A stretch of DNA of 51,766 nucleotides from Clostridia bacterium. GTDB taxonomy: Bacteria; Bacillota; Clostridia; Oscillospirales; SIG627. Position 1 is the first letter of the stretch. Each line of letters starts with the position of its first letter. Where the stretch lies: assembly GCA_017414535.1 (NCBI GenBank), contig JAFQMA010000005.1:1-51766 (forward strand), given 5' to 3'. Made by a program: the position numbers and the translations under genes. Positions 37,199 through 44,848 of the stretch are shown here, piece by piece. Under the pieces are notes generated by a model. It was not told the origin of the DNA and searched no databases. It saw only the letters and a list, made by a program, of their open reading frames with translations.

Positions 37199-38484
37199 TT
37201 CTCTGCTCCTTTTTTATTTTTCAGCAAAAACAGGAAGGGGATCAGCACCACCGCCGCCACTGCCGCGCCCAAAAACAGGGTGGCGTTGGGAATGAAGGAG
37301 CGGGTGCCGTCGGAATTGAGCACCGTTTCCGCGTTGGCAAGAAGCAGCTTTCCCACGTAAGGGCCGATGACACCGGGGATCAGCACCTGCGAGAAGATGC
37401 GAACGCCCTGGAAAAGACCCGCCTTGCCCCGAGGAGTGTGGGAGCGGATGTGGGCGCCGAACACTGCCATGCCCGCCAGATAACCGATCATCATGAGAAG
37501 GGAGCCGATGAAAACGGGGACCGTACCGCGGAAGAAAAAGAGCAGCATATAGCCCAGAACCAGGGAGGTAAGGGAGAGGGATGCGGAGAAGAAGAGACCT
37601 TTTTTATCGTAGACCCTGCCCCAGAAGAAGGTTACCGCCGCCGCCACCAGAATGGCGGGCGCCATAATGAAAACGTAGTCCTTCATGCCGAGGGATACCT
37701 CGTAATAAAGGATCAGATAAGGCATGAAGATCTGAATGGAGACGTTGAAGATCAAAAAGGCAAGCAGCGTCAGATACAGCGTCGGATTCTTTTTCACCGT
37801 AGAGGGGAAAAAGCCGTACAGAACGCTTTTGAAATACCCTTCGCGGGAAGGGGTGATCTGCGGCTCGCGAATGAGGAAAAGGCCCACCACGCCCACCAGC
37901 ATCACGAAGGTGCCGATGATGAGAAAAATGGCGCGCCAGCTTTCCTCTCGGTCAAGGTCGAAGAACATGAAGGAGCCGAATACTACCAAAATGGCGATGA
38001 GCGGCATCATGGCGTTGATGCCCTCCGCTTTACCGCGGTTGCCCTCCTCGGTGGCGTCGGTAACGAAAGCGTTGAAGGCGGCATCGTTTGCCGTGGAGCC
38101 GAAGAAGGTCATGACGCAGTCCAGCACCACCGTCAGCGTCACGCCGATGGCGGCAATGCTCGTAGCTGCGGGAAACAGGGCGGAAAGGGTGCTCCGATTC
38201 AAAAACAGAAAGCCTATGATGGAAAGGCCCCAAAGCACGTACCCCAGCCAGATAAACAGCTTGCGCTTGCCTACCTTATCGGACAGGGCGCCCATAAAAA
38301 CCGTGGTCACTGCCGCCGCCACTGCGGAAGCGGATACCATGGCGGAAATGGCGTCGGGGGTGGCATGAAACATTTTGTAGAGGAATACATTGAAGTACAT
38401 ATTTTCCACCACCCAGGCGATCTGTCCCACAAGGCTGAACAGAAAAAGGGTGACGGCAAAACGGCGGGATAGAGAGCTTTTCAT
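37195..38484 (-). CDS. MFS transporter, probably for a glycoside
   Basis: A 429-residue membrane protein with 12 predicted helices. The loop between helices 2 and 3 reads GALSDKVGKRKLFIWLGY, the MFS signature, and a related repeat ATFFWGRVYDKKG-type loop occurs at the start of the second half. The N-terminal segment VVENMYFNVFLYKMF recalls glycoside:cation symporters. It is co-translated with the GH2 gene, with which it should form an uptake-and-cleavage pair. GAGG lies eight bases upstream of the ATG. It is transcribed from the promoter at 38515-38543. Confidence 0.85.
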   Translation of the reverse strand: MKSSLSRRFAVTLFLFSLVGQIAWVVENMYFNVFLYKMFHATPDAISAMVSASAVAAAVTTVFMGALSDKVGKRKLFIWLGYVLWGLSIIGFLFLNRSTLSALFPAATSIAAIGVTLTVVLDCVMTFFGSTANDAAFNAFVTDATEEGNRGKAEGINAMMPLIAILVVFGSFMFFDLDREESWRAIFLIIGTFVMLVGVVGLFLIREPQITPSREGYFKSVLYGFFPSTVKKNPTLYLTLLAFLIFNVSIQIFMPYLILYYEVSLGMKDYVFIMAPAILVAAAVTFFWGRVYDKKGLFFSASLSLTSLVLGYMLLFFFRGTVPVFIGSLLMMIGYLAGMAVFGAHIRSHTPRGKAGLFQGVRIFSQVLIPGVIGPYVGKLLLANAETVLNSDGTRSFIPNATLFLGAAVAAVVLIPFLFLLKNKKGAEK

Positions 38485-38514
38485 CTTGCTTTACCTCAAA
38501 GAAGCGTTTTTTTT

Positions 38515-38543
38515 ATTTTAGCACAAAAGCATCGCTTCGGCAA
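38515..38543 (-). promoter_or_regulatory. sigma-A-type promoter of the MFS/GH2 operon
   Basis: On the minus strand: -35 TTGCCG (38538-38543), 17-base spacer, -10 TAAAAT (38515-38520). Confidence 0.55.
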
Positions 38544-38580
38544 GGCTTTTTCCCCTTTGCGGTACTTTTTCGGAAAAGCC

Positions 38581-38617
38581 TGCAATTTGTCGCAAGCCCT
38601 TGCAATTTGTCGCAAGC
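38581..38617. promoter_or_regulatory. tandem 17-bp repeats, candidate operators
   Basis: TGCAATTTGTCGCAAGC occurs at 38581-38597 and 38601-38617, a 20-base period (two helical turns). Each copy contains an inverted repeat of the form TTGC-N8-GCAA (full CTTGC-N8-GCAAG in copy 2). Copy 2 overlaps the -35 box of the following promoter. Confidence 0.6.
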
Positions 38618-38628
38618 TATGATAGAAT
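38600..38628 (+). promoter_or_regulatory. sigma-A-type promoter of the CNNM pair
   Basis: -35 TTGCAA (38600-38605), 17-base spacer, -10 TAGAAT (38623-38628). A leader of about 80 bases follows. Confidence 0.6.
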
Positions 38629-38713
38629 AAAAAAACTACAGTGTCAAAAAAGGAGTTGGTTTTTTCGTGGAAGGCGATAGTAGTAATAAACGATGGACGA
38701 AGGAGGTATCCGT

Positions 38714-39718
38714 ATGTACCTCAATTTGATCGTTTACGTTATTTCCCTTGTATTATCCGCTTATTTTGCCAGCGCGGAAACGGCTTTTACCGCCGTCAGC
38801 CGCGTCCGACTGCGTACGCTGGCAGAGAAGGATGATCGCAAGTCGAAAAAGGCAAAGCGCGCCCTTTGGGTGTGCGATCATTATGACAAGACCTTGACCA
38901 CCATTCTCATCGGAAACAACATTTTCCACGCCACCTGTGCATCTGTGTCCGCCGTGCTTGTGTTACAAAGATTCGGCGATGCCGCCGTGGCCTTGGGTAC
39001 CGTTGTCACCACCTTGATCGTGTATCTTTTTGCGGAAATGCTCCCCAAGAGCATTGCCAAGGTGAAAAATGAGGAGCTGGCCCTTTTTTATGCCACCGGC
39101 CTCGTTATTCTGGTGAAGATCCTTACCCCTGTTTCCGCCGTCTTTTCCGCCATTGCTACGGGTCTTTCCCGTCTGTTTCGCGTAGAGGAGCAGAAGACCG
39201 TAACGGAGGAGGAGCTGGTGAGCCTCATTGAAACCATCGAGGACGAGGGAGTTCTGGATCCCGAAAAGCAAGCCCTGGTCAATTCCGCTATGGAATTTCG
39301 CGATAAGCGCGCCATCGATGTGATGACGCCTCTTGCCGAGATCGAGTCCATTCCCAGCACCGTTTCCACCAAAAAGCTGGCGGAGCTGGTAAAGACCACG
39401 CCTTATTCCCGCCTTCCCGTTTACGAGGGACATAAGGAAAATATCGTAGGGATCCTGCCCGTGAATCAGTTTTTGAGTCACTTTGCATCGGGCAAGCCCG
39501 TTCCCATGAGAAAGCTTCTTATGAAGCCCTTTGTGTTTGATGCGCAGATCGAGATTGCCGAGCTGCTCCACCGTATGCGTCTCAATAAGCTTCACATGGT
39601 ATTCCTCGTCGAGGGCCGCAAAAAAGTCGGCCTTGTGACCATGGAGGACCTTTTGGAGGAGCTTGTGGGCGAGATCCAGGACGAATCCGACGCGGGTGAA
39701 GTTCTGGAAATGGTCTGA
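38714..39718 (+). CDS. CNNM/CorC family protein without C-terminal CorC domain
   Basis: A 334-residue membrane protein. The CNNM domain (1-180) has ETAFTAVSRVRLRTLAEKD near the start and four hydrophobic segments. The CBS pair (about 195-325; YSRLPVYEGHKENIVGILPV, and MVFLVEGRKKVGLVTMEDLLEEL) follows. The chain stops at that point, so the CorC_HlyC domain present in its two paralogs in this window is absent. ATG at 38714 has AAGGAGG nine bases upstream. The next gene begins 12 bases after its stop, so the two may form a heterodimer for Mg2+ or another divalent cation. Confidence 0.85.
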   Translation: MYLNLIVYVISLVLSAYFASAETAFTAVSRVRLRTLAEKDDRKSKKAKRALWVCDHYDKTLTTILIGNNIFHATCASVSAVLVLQRFGDAAVALGTVVTTLIVYLFAEMLPKSIAKVKNEELALFYATGLVILVKILTPVSAVFSAIATGLSRLFRVEEQKTVTEEELVSLIETIEDEGVLDPEKQALVNSAMEFRDKRAIDVMTPLAEIESIPSTVSTKKLAELVKTTPYSRLPVYEGHKENIVGILPVNQFLSHFASGKPVPMRKLLMKPFVFDAQIEIAELLHRMRLNKLHMVFLVEGRKKVGLVTMEDLLEELVGEIQDESDAGEVLEMV

Positions 39719-39730
39719 GGAGGTGCGGCT

Positions 39731-41032
39731 ATGGAATATATTTTGATCGTCTTGTGCCTCGTCGGCTCTGCCTTTTTCTCCGGAACCGAGATCGCCTATA
39801 CCTCTCTGAGTAAGCTGAAGGTAAAGAAGGACGGAGAGAATCTTTCTCTCATTCAGAAGATCGTCAGCTTTATTTACAACCATTACGATTTTGCCCTTTC
39901 CACGGTGCTGGTGGGCAATAATCTGGTGAACATCGCCGCCACCTCCATCGCCACCGTTCTGGCGGTGAAGCTGGCGCAGAGCTCTTCCGCCCTCAGCGAG
40001 TCCACCGCCTCCACCATCGTGACCCTCGTCATGACCGCTATCATTCTCATCGTGGGTGAGATCACCCCGAAAATGATTGCCCGTCGTGCCAACGAGGCCT
40101 TTGCCAAGGTGGCTGCGTGGCCTCTCATCGTATTGATGATCCTCTTTTTCCCTGTGGTGTGGATCACCAGTATCATCGTGAAATTCTTTTCTCTGTTTAT
40201 CAGAAGGAAGGATGACCGCGAGGTCACCATTACCGAGGAGGAGCTGGAAAACCTTCTTGACACTGCCGAGGACGAGGGTGTCATCGATGAAAAGGAGACC
40301 GAGCTTCTGCAGTCTGCCCTGGAATTCACCGACATGGATGCAGGCGATATCCTCACCCCCCGTATTGATGTGGTGGGCGTTGAGGTGAACGATTCCATCG
40401 AGAAGATCCTGTCCATCATCAACGAGACCCAGTTTTCCCGTTACCCCGTTTACGAGGGAACGGTGGATCACGTGGTTGGCATCCTTTACGCCAAGCATCT
40501 TCTTCGTGAGCTGGCCGACGAGCAGGAGGTCTCCCTAAGAGATCTGATGCTGGAGCCCGTTTTTATCCATAAGACCATGAAGCTCCACGATATTATGAGC
40601 GAATTTCGCCGTCACCGTACCCATATGGCCGCCGTGGCAGACGAATACGGCGGTATCATGGGCATCGTCACCATGGAGGACGTGCTGGAGGAGCTGGTGG
40701 GCGAAATCTGGGACGAGAACGACGACATCGTTAACGAATGGCAAAAGATCCGCGAGGATCGCTTTGAGTGCTCCGGTGACATGAACCTGAGCGATTTCTT
40801 CGACGAATTGGATATGGACGGCGAGGATGAGGAGCTGGATACGGATTGCGCCACCGTAGGCGGTTGGGCCACCGAGGTCATCGGTGCCATGCCCGAGCTG
40901 TTCGACAGCTTCGATTATAAGGATCTGACCATCCTTGTGAAGGAGCGGGACGATCATCACCGTATTATGCGCCTTCTGATCCTGCGTCATGAGCCCGTCG
41001 AGGAGAAAAAGAGCTCCTTTTTGGACGACTGA
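39731..41032 (+). CDS. CNNM/CorC-HlyC family transporter
   Basis: A 433-residue membrane protein with the complete domain set: CNNM (about 1-185, SAFFSGTEIAYTSLSKLKV), CBS pair (about 210-335, FSRYPVYEGTVDHVVGIL and MAAVADEYGGIMGIVTMEDVLEELVG) and CorC_HlyC (about 345-425). TEEELENLLDTAEDEGVIDEKETELL is the conserved acidic linker between membrane and CBS parts. GAGGAGG lies seven bases before the ATG. It is co-transcribed with the shorter paralog before it. The family's role is divalent-cation transport or resistance; the ion is not known here. Confidence 0.88.
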   Translation: MEYILIVLCLVGSAFFSGTEIAYTSLSKLKVKKDGENLSLIQKIVSFIYNHYDFALSTVLVGNNLVNIAATSIATVLAVKLAQSSSALSESTASTIVTLVMTAIILIVGEITPKMIARRANEAFAKVAAWPLIVLMILFFPVVWITSIIVKFFSLFIRRKDDREVTITEEELENLLDTAEDEGVIDEKETELLQSALEFTDMDAGDILTPRIDVVGVEVNDSIEKILSIINETQFSRYPVYEGTVDHVVGILYAKHLLRELADEQEVSLRDLMLEPVFIHKTMKLHDIMSEFRRHRTHMAAVADEYGGIMGIVTMEDVLEELVGEIWDENDDIVNEWQKIREDRFECSGDMNLSDFFDELDMDGEDEELDTDCATVGGWATEVIGAMPELFDSFDYKDLTILVKERDDHHRIMRLLILRHEPVEEKKSSFLDD

Positions 41033-41046
41033 TCCGGAATGAACCG

Positions 41047-41078
41047 AAAGAGAAAGCCCTCCGGCTTTCTCTTTTTTT
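41047..41078 (+). terminator. terminator of the CNNM pair
   Basis: AAAGAGAAAGCC, loop CTCC, and the exact complement, with a T-run to 41078. Confidence 0.88.
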
Positions 41079-41089
41079 AAAAAAAAGAT

Positions 41090-41140
41090 GTTGACAAATC
41101 AACTTCTTTGTGTTAAGGTATGAGATGTTGATAAGTCAAC
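41090..41140. promoter_or_regulatory. paired palindromic operators at the degV promoter
   Basis: GTTGACAAATCAAC (41090-41103) and GTTGATAAGTCAAC (41127-41140) both have the form GTTGA-N4-TCAAC, 37 bases apart. The first covers the -35 box and the second lies just after the expected start of transcription. This fits repression by a dimeric winged-helix protein, for example of the MarR/FabT type. No such gene is in the window. Confidence 0.65.
41091..41119 (+). promoter_or_regulatory. promoter of degV with extended -10
   Basis: -35 TTGACA (41091-41096), 17-base spacer, TG at 41111-41112 and -10 TAAGGT (41114-41119). Confidence 0.5.
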
Positions 41141-41161
41141 AATTTGATTTGGAGTAATTTT

Positions 41162-41992
41162 ATGAAAACGAAGATCATTGTAGATTCCACGGCTGATCTG
41201 ATCCCTGCGGTAAAATGCCGCGTGGAGGTGGTGCCGCTGACCGTGTATTTCGGAGAAAAGGGGTATCTTGACGGGGTGGAGACGGATCATCATGAATTTT
41301 ATACCATGCTGGAACGCTCCTCGGAGCTTCCTAAAACAGCGCAAGCCACACCCGAGGATTTTCGGCGCGTTCTGGACGGATTGACGGAGGGAGAGGGGGC
41401 TGTGATCATAACCCTGTCCCAAAAGCTGTCGGGCACCTATCAAAGCGCTCTGATGGCCGCGCAGGGCAGAGATGGGGTGTTTGTGGTAGATTGCGGCTCC
41501 ACCGCGGTGGGCGGCGGCGCGCTGACGGAGTATGCCCTGCGCCTTTTGGACGAGGGGAAAGGGGCCGCGGAGATCGCTGAGCTGTTGGAAAGAAAAAAAG
41601 GGCACCTCTGCCTCATTGCTAAGGTAGACACACTGGAATATCTCAGACGGGGCGGTCGCCTGTCCCGCACCGCTGCCATTGCGGGAGGCATTCTGAACGT
41701 CAAGCCCGTTCTGACGCTCACCGACGGAGAGCTGACACCCATCGGTCGTGTCCGCGGCGACGCTCGTGCAGGGGCACTTGTAGCGGAGAAGATCGCCTCC
41801 TTCGGTGGTATCGACCCTACCATGCCTTATCTTGTAGGCTACGCGGGCCTTTCCGACGAGCCTGCTCTGCGCTTTATCAAAGAGCACGGAGATATCTTCC
41901 CCGACGGAAAGGCGGAGGTCACCTGCATCGGCAGTGTCATCGGCACCCACGCAGGCCCCGGCACCGTTGCCGTCGCTTTCTTTGTTCCGTAA
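41162..41992 (+). CDS. DegV family fatty-acid-binding protein
   Basis: A 276-residue cytosolic protein of the DegV/FakB family, which binds fatty acids and presents them to the kinase FakA. It opens KIIVDSTADL. TSQ-like segment TLSQKLSGTYQSA and the later LEYLRRGGRLSRTAA are family marks; KPVLTLTDGELTPIGRVRG is in the second domain. GGAG lies seven bases before the ATG. No FakA gene is in the window. The promoter carries two palindromes that suggest a dedicated repressor. A bidirectional terminator follows. Confidence 0.9.
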   Translation: MKTKIIVDSTADLIPAVKCRVEVVPLTVYFGEKGYLDGVETDHHEFYTMLERSSELPKTAQATPEDFRRVLDGLTEGEGAVIITLSQKLSGTYQSALMAAQGRDGVFVVDCGSTAVGGGALTEYALRLLDEGKGAAEIAELLERKKGHLCLIAKVDTLEYLRRGGRLSRTAAIAGGILNVKPVLTLTDGELTPIGRVRGDARAGALVAEKIASFGGIDPTMPYLVGYAGLSDEPALRFIKEHGDIFPDGKAEVTCIGSVIGTHAGPGTVAVAFFVP

Positions 41993-41998
41993 AAGAAA

Positions 41999-42022
41999 AA
42001 AAGCCACCGATGGGTGGCTTTT
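41999..42022. terminator. bidirectional terminator
   Basis: AAAAGCCACC, loop GATG, GGTGGCTTTT. It serves degV and, on the minus strand, hpt. Confidence 0.88.
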
Positions 42023-42037
42023 GTTTACTTTGTTTTT

Positions 42038-42592
42038 TTATTCCTCGGCATATTCCGCAATGTAAGGGAGATTGCGGTACAGCTCCGCGCAGTCCAGACC
42101 GTAGCCGATGACGAACAGGTCGGGAATGGTGAACAAAGACAGATCTGCTTTGAAATCCACCAGCCTGCGGGAGGGCTTGTCCAGCAGGGTGACCACGGAA
42201 AGAGAAAGGGGATCGCGGGTCTTTAACAGGGTGATGATATCGTTCAAGGTGCGTCCCGTGTCAATGATGTCCTCCACGATGACCAGATGATAGCCTGTCA
42301 CGTCCCGATCCAGATCCATGGTGATGTTTACCACGCCCGTGGAGCAGGTTCCCTCGTAATAGCTCTTGGCGCACATGAAGCCGATCTCGCAAGGTACGCT
42401 TACCGCGCGGCACAGATCTGCCATGAACACGAATGCCCCCTTCAAAATGCTCACCAGCAGAATGGGTCTGCCGTCGTAAAGGGAGTCGATCCATTTGCCC
42501 GCCTCGCGGATCCTTTCGGCGATCTCTTCCTCGGTAATGAGGATCTTTTTGATTCTGTTTTCGTAGTCTTCCTGATTGACGATGGCTTTCAT
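42038..42592 (-). CDS. hpt: hypoxanthine phosphoribosyltransferase
   Basis: A 184-residue purine-salvage enzyme that joins hypoxanthine or guanine to PRPP. The PRPP-binding motif VIVEDIIDTGRT is present (about 103-114), as are ILKGAFVFMADL near the start and KPSRR plus the late DLFVIGYGLDCAELYRNLPYI, typical of this family. ATG at 42592 has GGAG six bases upstream. It is transcribed alone from the promoter at 42622-42650. Confidence 0.93.
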   Translation of the reverse strand: MKAIVNQEDYENRIKKILITEEEIAERIREAGKWIDSLYDGRPILLVSILKGAFVFMADLCRAVSVPCEIGFMCAKSYYEGTCSTGVVNITMDLDRDVTGYHLVIVEDIIDTGRTLNDIITLLKTRDPLSLSVVTLLDKPSRRLVDFKADLSLFTIPDLFVIGYGLDCAELYRNLPYIAEYAEE

Positions 42593-42621
42593 GGAGCTCT
42601 CCTTCACTTCGTCTTTCCCCC

Positions 42622-42650
42622 AGTATATCATCTTTTTTTTCATCTTTCAA
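42622..42650 (-). promoter_or_regulatory. sigma-A-type promoter of hpt
   Basis: On the minus strand: -35 TTGAAA (42645-42650), 17-base spacer, -10 TATACT (42622-42627). Confidence 0.65.
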
Positions 42651-42661
42651 CAGGAAACACG

Positions 42662-42691
42662 AAAAAAGCATCTCCGAAGAGATGCTTTTTT
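42662..42691. terminator. terminator of the SGNH hydrolase gene
   Basis: AAAAAAGCATCTC, loop CGAA, and the exact complement; A-run and T-run flanks. It lies five bases from the hydrolase stop codon. Confidence 0.85.
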
Positions 42692-42696
42692 GCAAA

Positions 42697-43323
42697 TCAG
42701 ATGCCAACGGGCGCTTTTACGTGGATGACCTCGCGATAGAGAATCTCCTTCTCGCCCAGGATCGGAGCCAGATGAGAGAGCAGAGCCTTGGTAAAGGCCT
42801 CGGTGCCCTCAGGGGTGTAATAATGAACGGGATCGGAATGGGCCGCATCCGAAAGTCCTTGAGAGACGGTAAAAAGGTCGCACACCTCAAAGCCGTATTG
42901 CTTGACTACCGACAACGCTGCCTCGTTATAAGCGGCGATCTCCTCGTTATAGCGCTTGAAATCCTTATCCATTTTCTCCGATTGAACCGTGGTGGAGGTG
43001 GAAAAGATCACGCGGGCGTCGGGGCAGAGCTTTTTGATGCGGCGGCAGATGCGCTCGATCATGAAGGTATAATGCTCCACGGGGGTATGGGGCTCCTCCT
43101 CGAAGAGGCGCAGACAGTCCCAAAGCCCCGCATTCCAGCAGATGATATCCGCCTTGCCGTGGGCCAGAGTATTTAAATATTCGTGAAAATAGCGCAGAAG
43201 GTAGGAGGCAAAGCGGCAGTTTTCCTCGGGAAAAACTACCTCGGCCACGCCCTCCAGAGAAAGACGGACGGATTTGTCGTAGCCGATGCGAATGGAATCG
43301 CCCAGCAGCAGGATCTTTTTCAT
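42697..43323 (-). CDS. SGNH/GDSL-type esterase
   Basis: A 208-residue single-domain hydrolase without signal peptide. Block I is LLLGDSIRIGYD (Ser nucleophile at about residue 10). Block III is replaced by WNAGLWD. Block V is DPVHYYTPEG, giving the catalytic Asp and His. The fold is that of SGNH esterases and acyl hydrolases that act on acetylated sugars or lipids; the substrate cannot be told. ATG at 43323 has GAGG six bases upstream. It has its own promoter and terminator. Confidence 0.82.
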   Translation of the reverse strand: MKKILLLGDSIRIGYDKSVRLSLEGVAEVVFPEENCRFASYLLRYFHEYLNTLAHGKADIICWNAGLWDCLRLFEEEPHTPVEHYTFMIERICRRIKKLCPDARVIFSTSTTVQSEKMDKDFKRYNEEIAAYNEAALSVVKQYGFEVCDLFTVSQGLSDAAHSDPVHYYTPEGTEAFTKALLSHLAPILGEKEILYREVIHVKAPVGI

Positions 43324-43354
43324 AATCAACCTCGTTTTCGGAAATAACGGAATA

Positions 43355-43383
43355 ATTGTAGCACGTTTTTTTTCGTTTGACAA
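43355..43383 (-). promoter_or_regulatory. sigma-A-type promoter of the SGNH hydrolase gene
   Basis: On the minus strand: -35 TTGTCA (43378-43383), 17-base spacer, -10 TACAAT (43355-43360). Confidence 0.65.
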
Positions 43384-43387
43384 GAGA

Positions 43388-43411
43388 AAAAGCACCCATC
43401 AGGGTGCTTTT
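43388..43411 (-). terminator. terminator of the XRE/zinc-ribbon gene
   Basis: AAAAGCACCC, loop ATCA, GGGTGCTTTT, two bases beyond the stop codon; A-rich left flank gives a U-run on the minus-strand transcript. Confidence 0.8.
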
Positions 43412-43413
43412 GT

Positions 43414-44025
43414 TTACTCCTTGGAAATGACCTTCTTCTGCCAGGAGCGCTTTCCGCACTTGGGACAGCGCATAAAGCGCGTACGGTTCACGTGCATGGC
43501 AAACAGCACACTGTGAAAGCTCGGCACGTGGCGGTGGCCGCACTTGGTGCACAGATAGTAGCCCGCCGTCTGCTCGATCTTGATCGCGTAGAACAAACCT
43601 ACAAGGGACACGGCAAAGCCGAACACGATAAGGCCGATGCGCAGCCCCGCGTGCATCTCAAAAAAGGATGCCGCAAAGGTAAAGCCCAAAAGCACGATCA
43701 CGGAAAGAATGCCGATAAGGATCTCCAGTGCAAGGAGCCTTCTGTCTGCCTCCTCCTTTTGCTTTGCCATCTCCAGCAATAATTCTTCCGTTTTTTCGTT
43801 GTATTTTTCCAATTCCATAACCTCCCCGTAAAATAAATCGTTGATACTGATGCGAAAGATCCTGCACAGCTCGGGCATCACGGCACAGTCGGGCATGGCC
43901 CTGCCTGTTTCCCATTTGGATACGGCCCGATCCGTGATATTCAGATGCTCGGCCAGCTCTGCCTGGGTCAGCCCCTGCTTTTTTCTGCAGGCGGCAATGA
44001 AGGCGCCGATCTTTTTTTGATCCAT
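43414..44025 (-). CDS. XRE-type regulator with two membrane helices and a zinc ribbon
   Basis: A 203-residue protein. Residues 5-60 form a Cro/CI helix-turn-helix (GLTQAELAEHLNITDRAVSKWETGRAMPD). A charged helix (about 70-97) leads to two membrane segments (about 98-120 and 127-148). The C-terminal part has a CxxC pair (CTKCGH) and, about 30 residues later, CPKCGKRSW, forming a zinc ribbon. Such membrane-bound XRE proteins are frequent in Clostridia, their targets mostly unknown. GGAGG lies four or seven bases before two adjacent ATG codons (44028 and 44025); I chose the second. It is next to the tRNA-Gln gene. Confidence 0.82.
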   Translation of the reverse strand: MDQKKIGAFIAACRKKQGLTQAELAEHLNITDRAVSKWETGRAMPDCAVMPELCRIFRISINDLFYGEVMELEKYNEKTEELLLEMAKQKEEADRRLLALEILIGILSVIVLLGFTFAASFFEMHAGLRIGLIVFGFAVSLVGLFYAIKIEQTAGYYLCTKCGHRHVPSFHSVLFAMHVNRTRFMRCPKCGKRSWQKKVISKE

Positions 44026-44097
44026 CATGAATCCTCCTTTCGCTTTTATTGTATCCGCGGAGATGAAAAACACCACGAACCGTTGGTTGAGTCGGGG

Positions 44098-44131
44098 AAA
44101 AAACGAAGACCAAGCCTTTCGACTTGGTCTT
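44098..44131 (-). terminator. terminator of the tRNA-Gln gene
   Basis: Read leftward, AAGACCAAG and CTTGGTCTT (44123-44131 and 44106-44114) form a stem followed by a U-run (A-run 44098-44103). Confidence 0.8.
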
Positions 44132-44135
44132 TTTC

Positions 44136-44210
44136 TGGCTGCCGAACTAGGATTTGAACCCAGACAAACAGAGTCAGAGTCTGTCGTGCTAACCGTTACA
44201 CTATTCGGCA
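44136..44210 (-). tRNA. tRNA-Gln (anticodon CTG)
   Basis: On the minus strand the acceptor arms TGCCGAA (44204-44210) and TTCGGCA (44140-44146) pair perfectly, with discriminator G and an encoded CCA (44136-44138). The anticodon stem ACAGA/TCTGT encloses the loop CTCTGAC, so the anticodon is CTG, reading CAG. The T-arm has GGTTCAAATCC. Its promoter and terminator are both visible, so it is transcribed singly. Confidence 0.93.
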
Positions 44211-44231
44211 ATATTCAATTCAGCGCGGATT

Positions 44232-44260
44232 ATCTTAACACATTTTATAGGGTTTGTCAA
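44232..44260 (-). promoter_or_regulatory. sigma-A-type promoter of tRNA-Gln
   Basis: On the minus strand: -35 TTGACA (44255-44260), 17-base spacer, TG-extended -10 TAAGAT (44232-44237). Confidence 0.75.
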
Positions 44261-44324
44261 TAGAAAACTGAGGAAAATTTTTGAAAGTTTTTTTAAAAAA
44301 AGCAAAGAAGTTTTTCGTTTTGTG

Positions 44325-44353
44325 TTGAAATGAACAGTCTTTTGTGATATGAT
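44325..44353 (+). promoter_or_regulatory. sigma-A-type promoter of mscL
   Basis: -35 TTGAAA (44325-44330), 17-base spacer, -10 TATGAT (44348-44353), about 31 bases before the start. Confidence 0.65.
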
Positions 44354-44383
44354 AAAGAAAACTTCTGAAAGGATTCACATATA

Positions 44384-44788
44384 ATGAAAAAATTTTTAAA
44401 TGAATTTAAAGCATTCGTCCTTCGCGGCAACATTCTGGACATGGCCATCGGCATCATCATCGGTGCCGCCTTCACGGGTCTTGTCAAGTCCCTGACCGGC
44501 TATTTCATCCAGCCTCTGCTCACTGCCATCCTCACCTGGGAGTGGGATATTATCAATTTCACCTCCTTCGGTGCCGCCGTGGCAGGCTTCTTGACCGAGG
44601 TCATCAACTTTGTTCTTACCGCCTTCGTTCTCTTCCTTCTCATGAAGGGTGTACAAGCAATCATGAGCCTCGGTAAGAAGAAGGAGGAGCCCAAGGCTCC
44701 TACCACCAAGACCTGCCCCTTCTGCAAGTCCGAAATCGCGTTGGATGCGGTCCGCTGCCCCCATTGCACCTCTCAGATCGAAGAATAA
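44384..44788 (+). CDS. mscL: large-conductance mechanosensitive channel with C-terminal zinc ribbon
   Basis: A 134-residue MscL. The N-terminal amphipathic helix (MKKFLNEFKAFVLRGN) and the pore helix with DMAIGIIIGAAFTGLV are canonical, and the second helix spans about 68-95. After a short Lys/Glu linker the usual cytosolic helical bundle is replaced by a zinc ribbon (C111-x2-C114, C125-x2-C128). The channel opens under membrane tension to release solutes during osmotic downshift. The zinc site might gate or assemble the pentamer from inside. GAAAGGA lies upstream of the ATG. A strong terminator follows. Confidence 0.93.
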   Translation: MKKFLNEFKAFVLRGNILDMAIGIIIGAAFTGLVKSLTGYFIQPLLTAILTWEWDIINFTSFGAAVAGFLTEVINFVLTAFVLFLLMKGVQAIMSLGKKKEEPKAPTTKTCPFCKSEIALDAVRCPHCTSQIEE

Positions 44789-44794
44789 TAGCAT

Positions 44795-44829
44795 GCCGCA
44801 ATCACCTCAGGGGGATTGCGGCTTTTTTT
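44795..44829 (+). terminator. terminator of mscL
   Basis: GCCGCAATCACC pairs with GGGGATTGCGGC (one mismatch), loop TCAG, followed by seven Ts. Confidence 0.88.
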
Positions 44830-44848
44830 ACCCCGAAAGGAGAACAGC

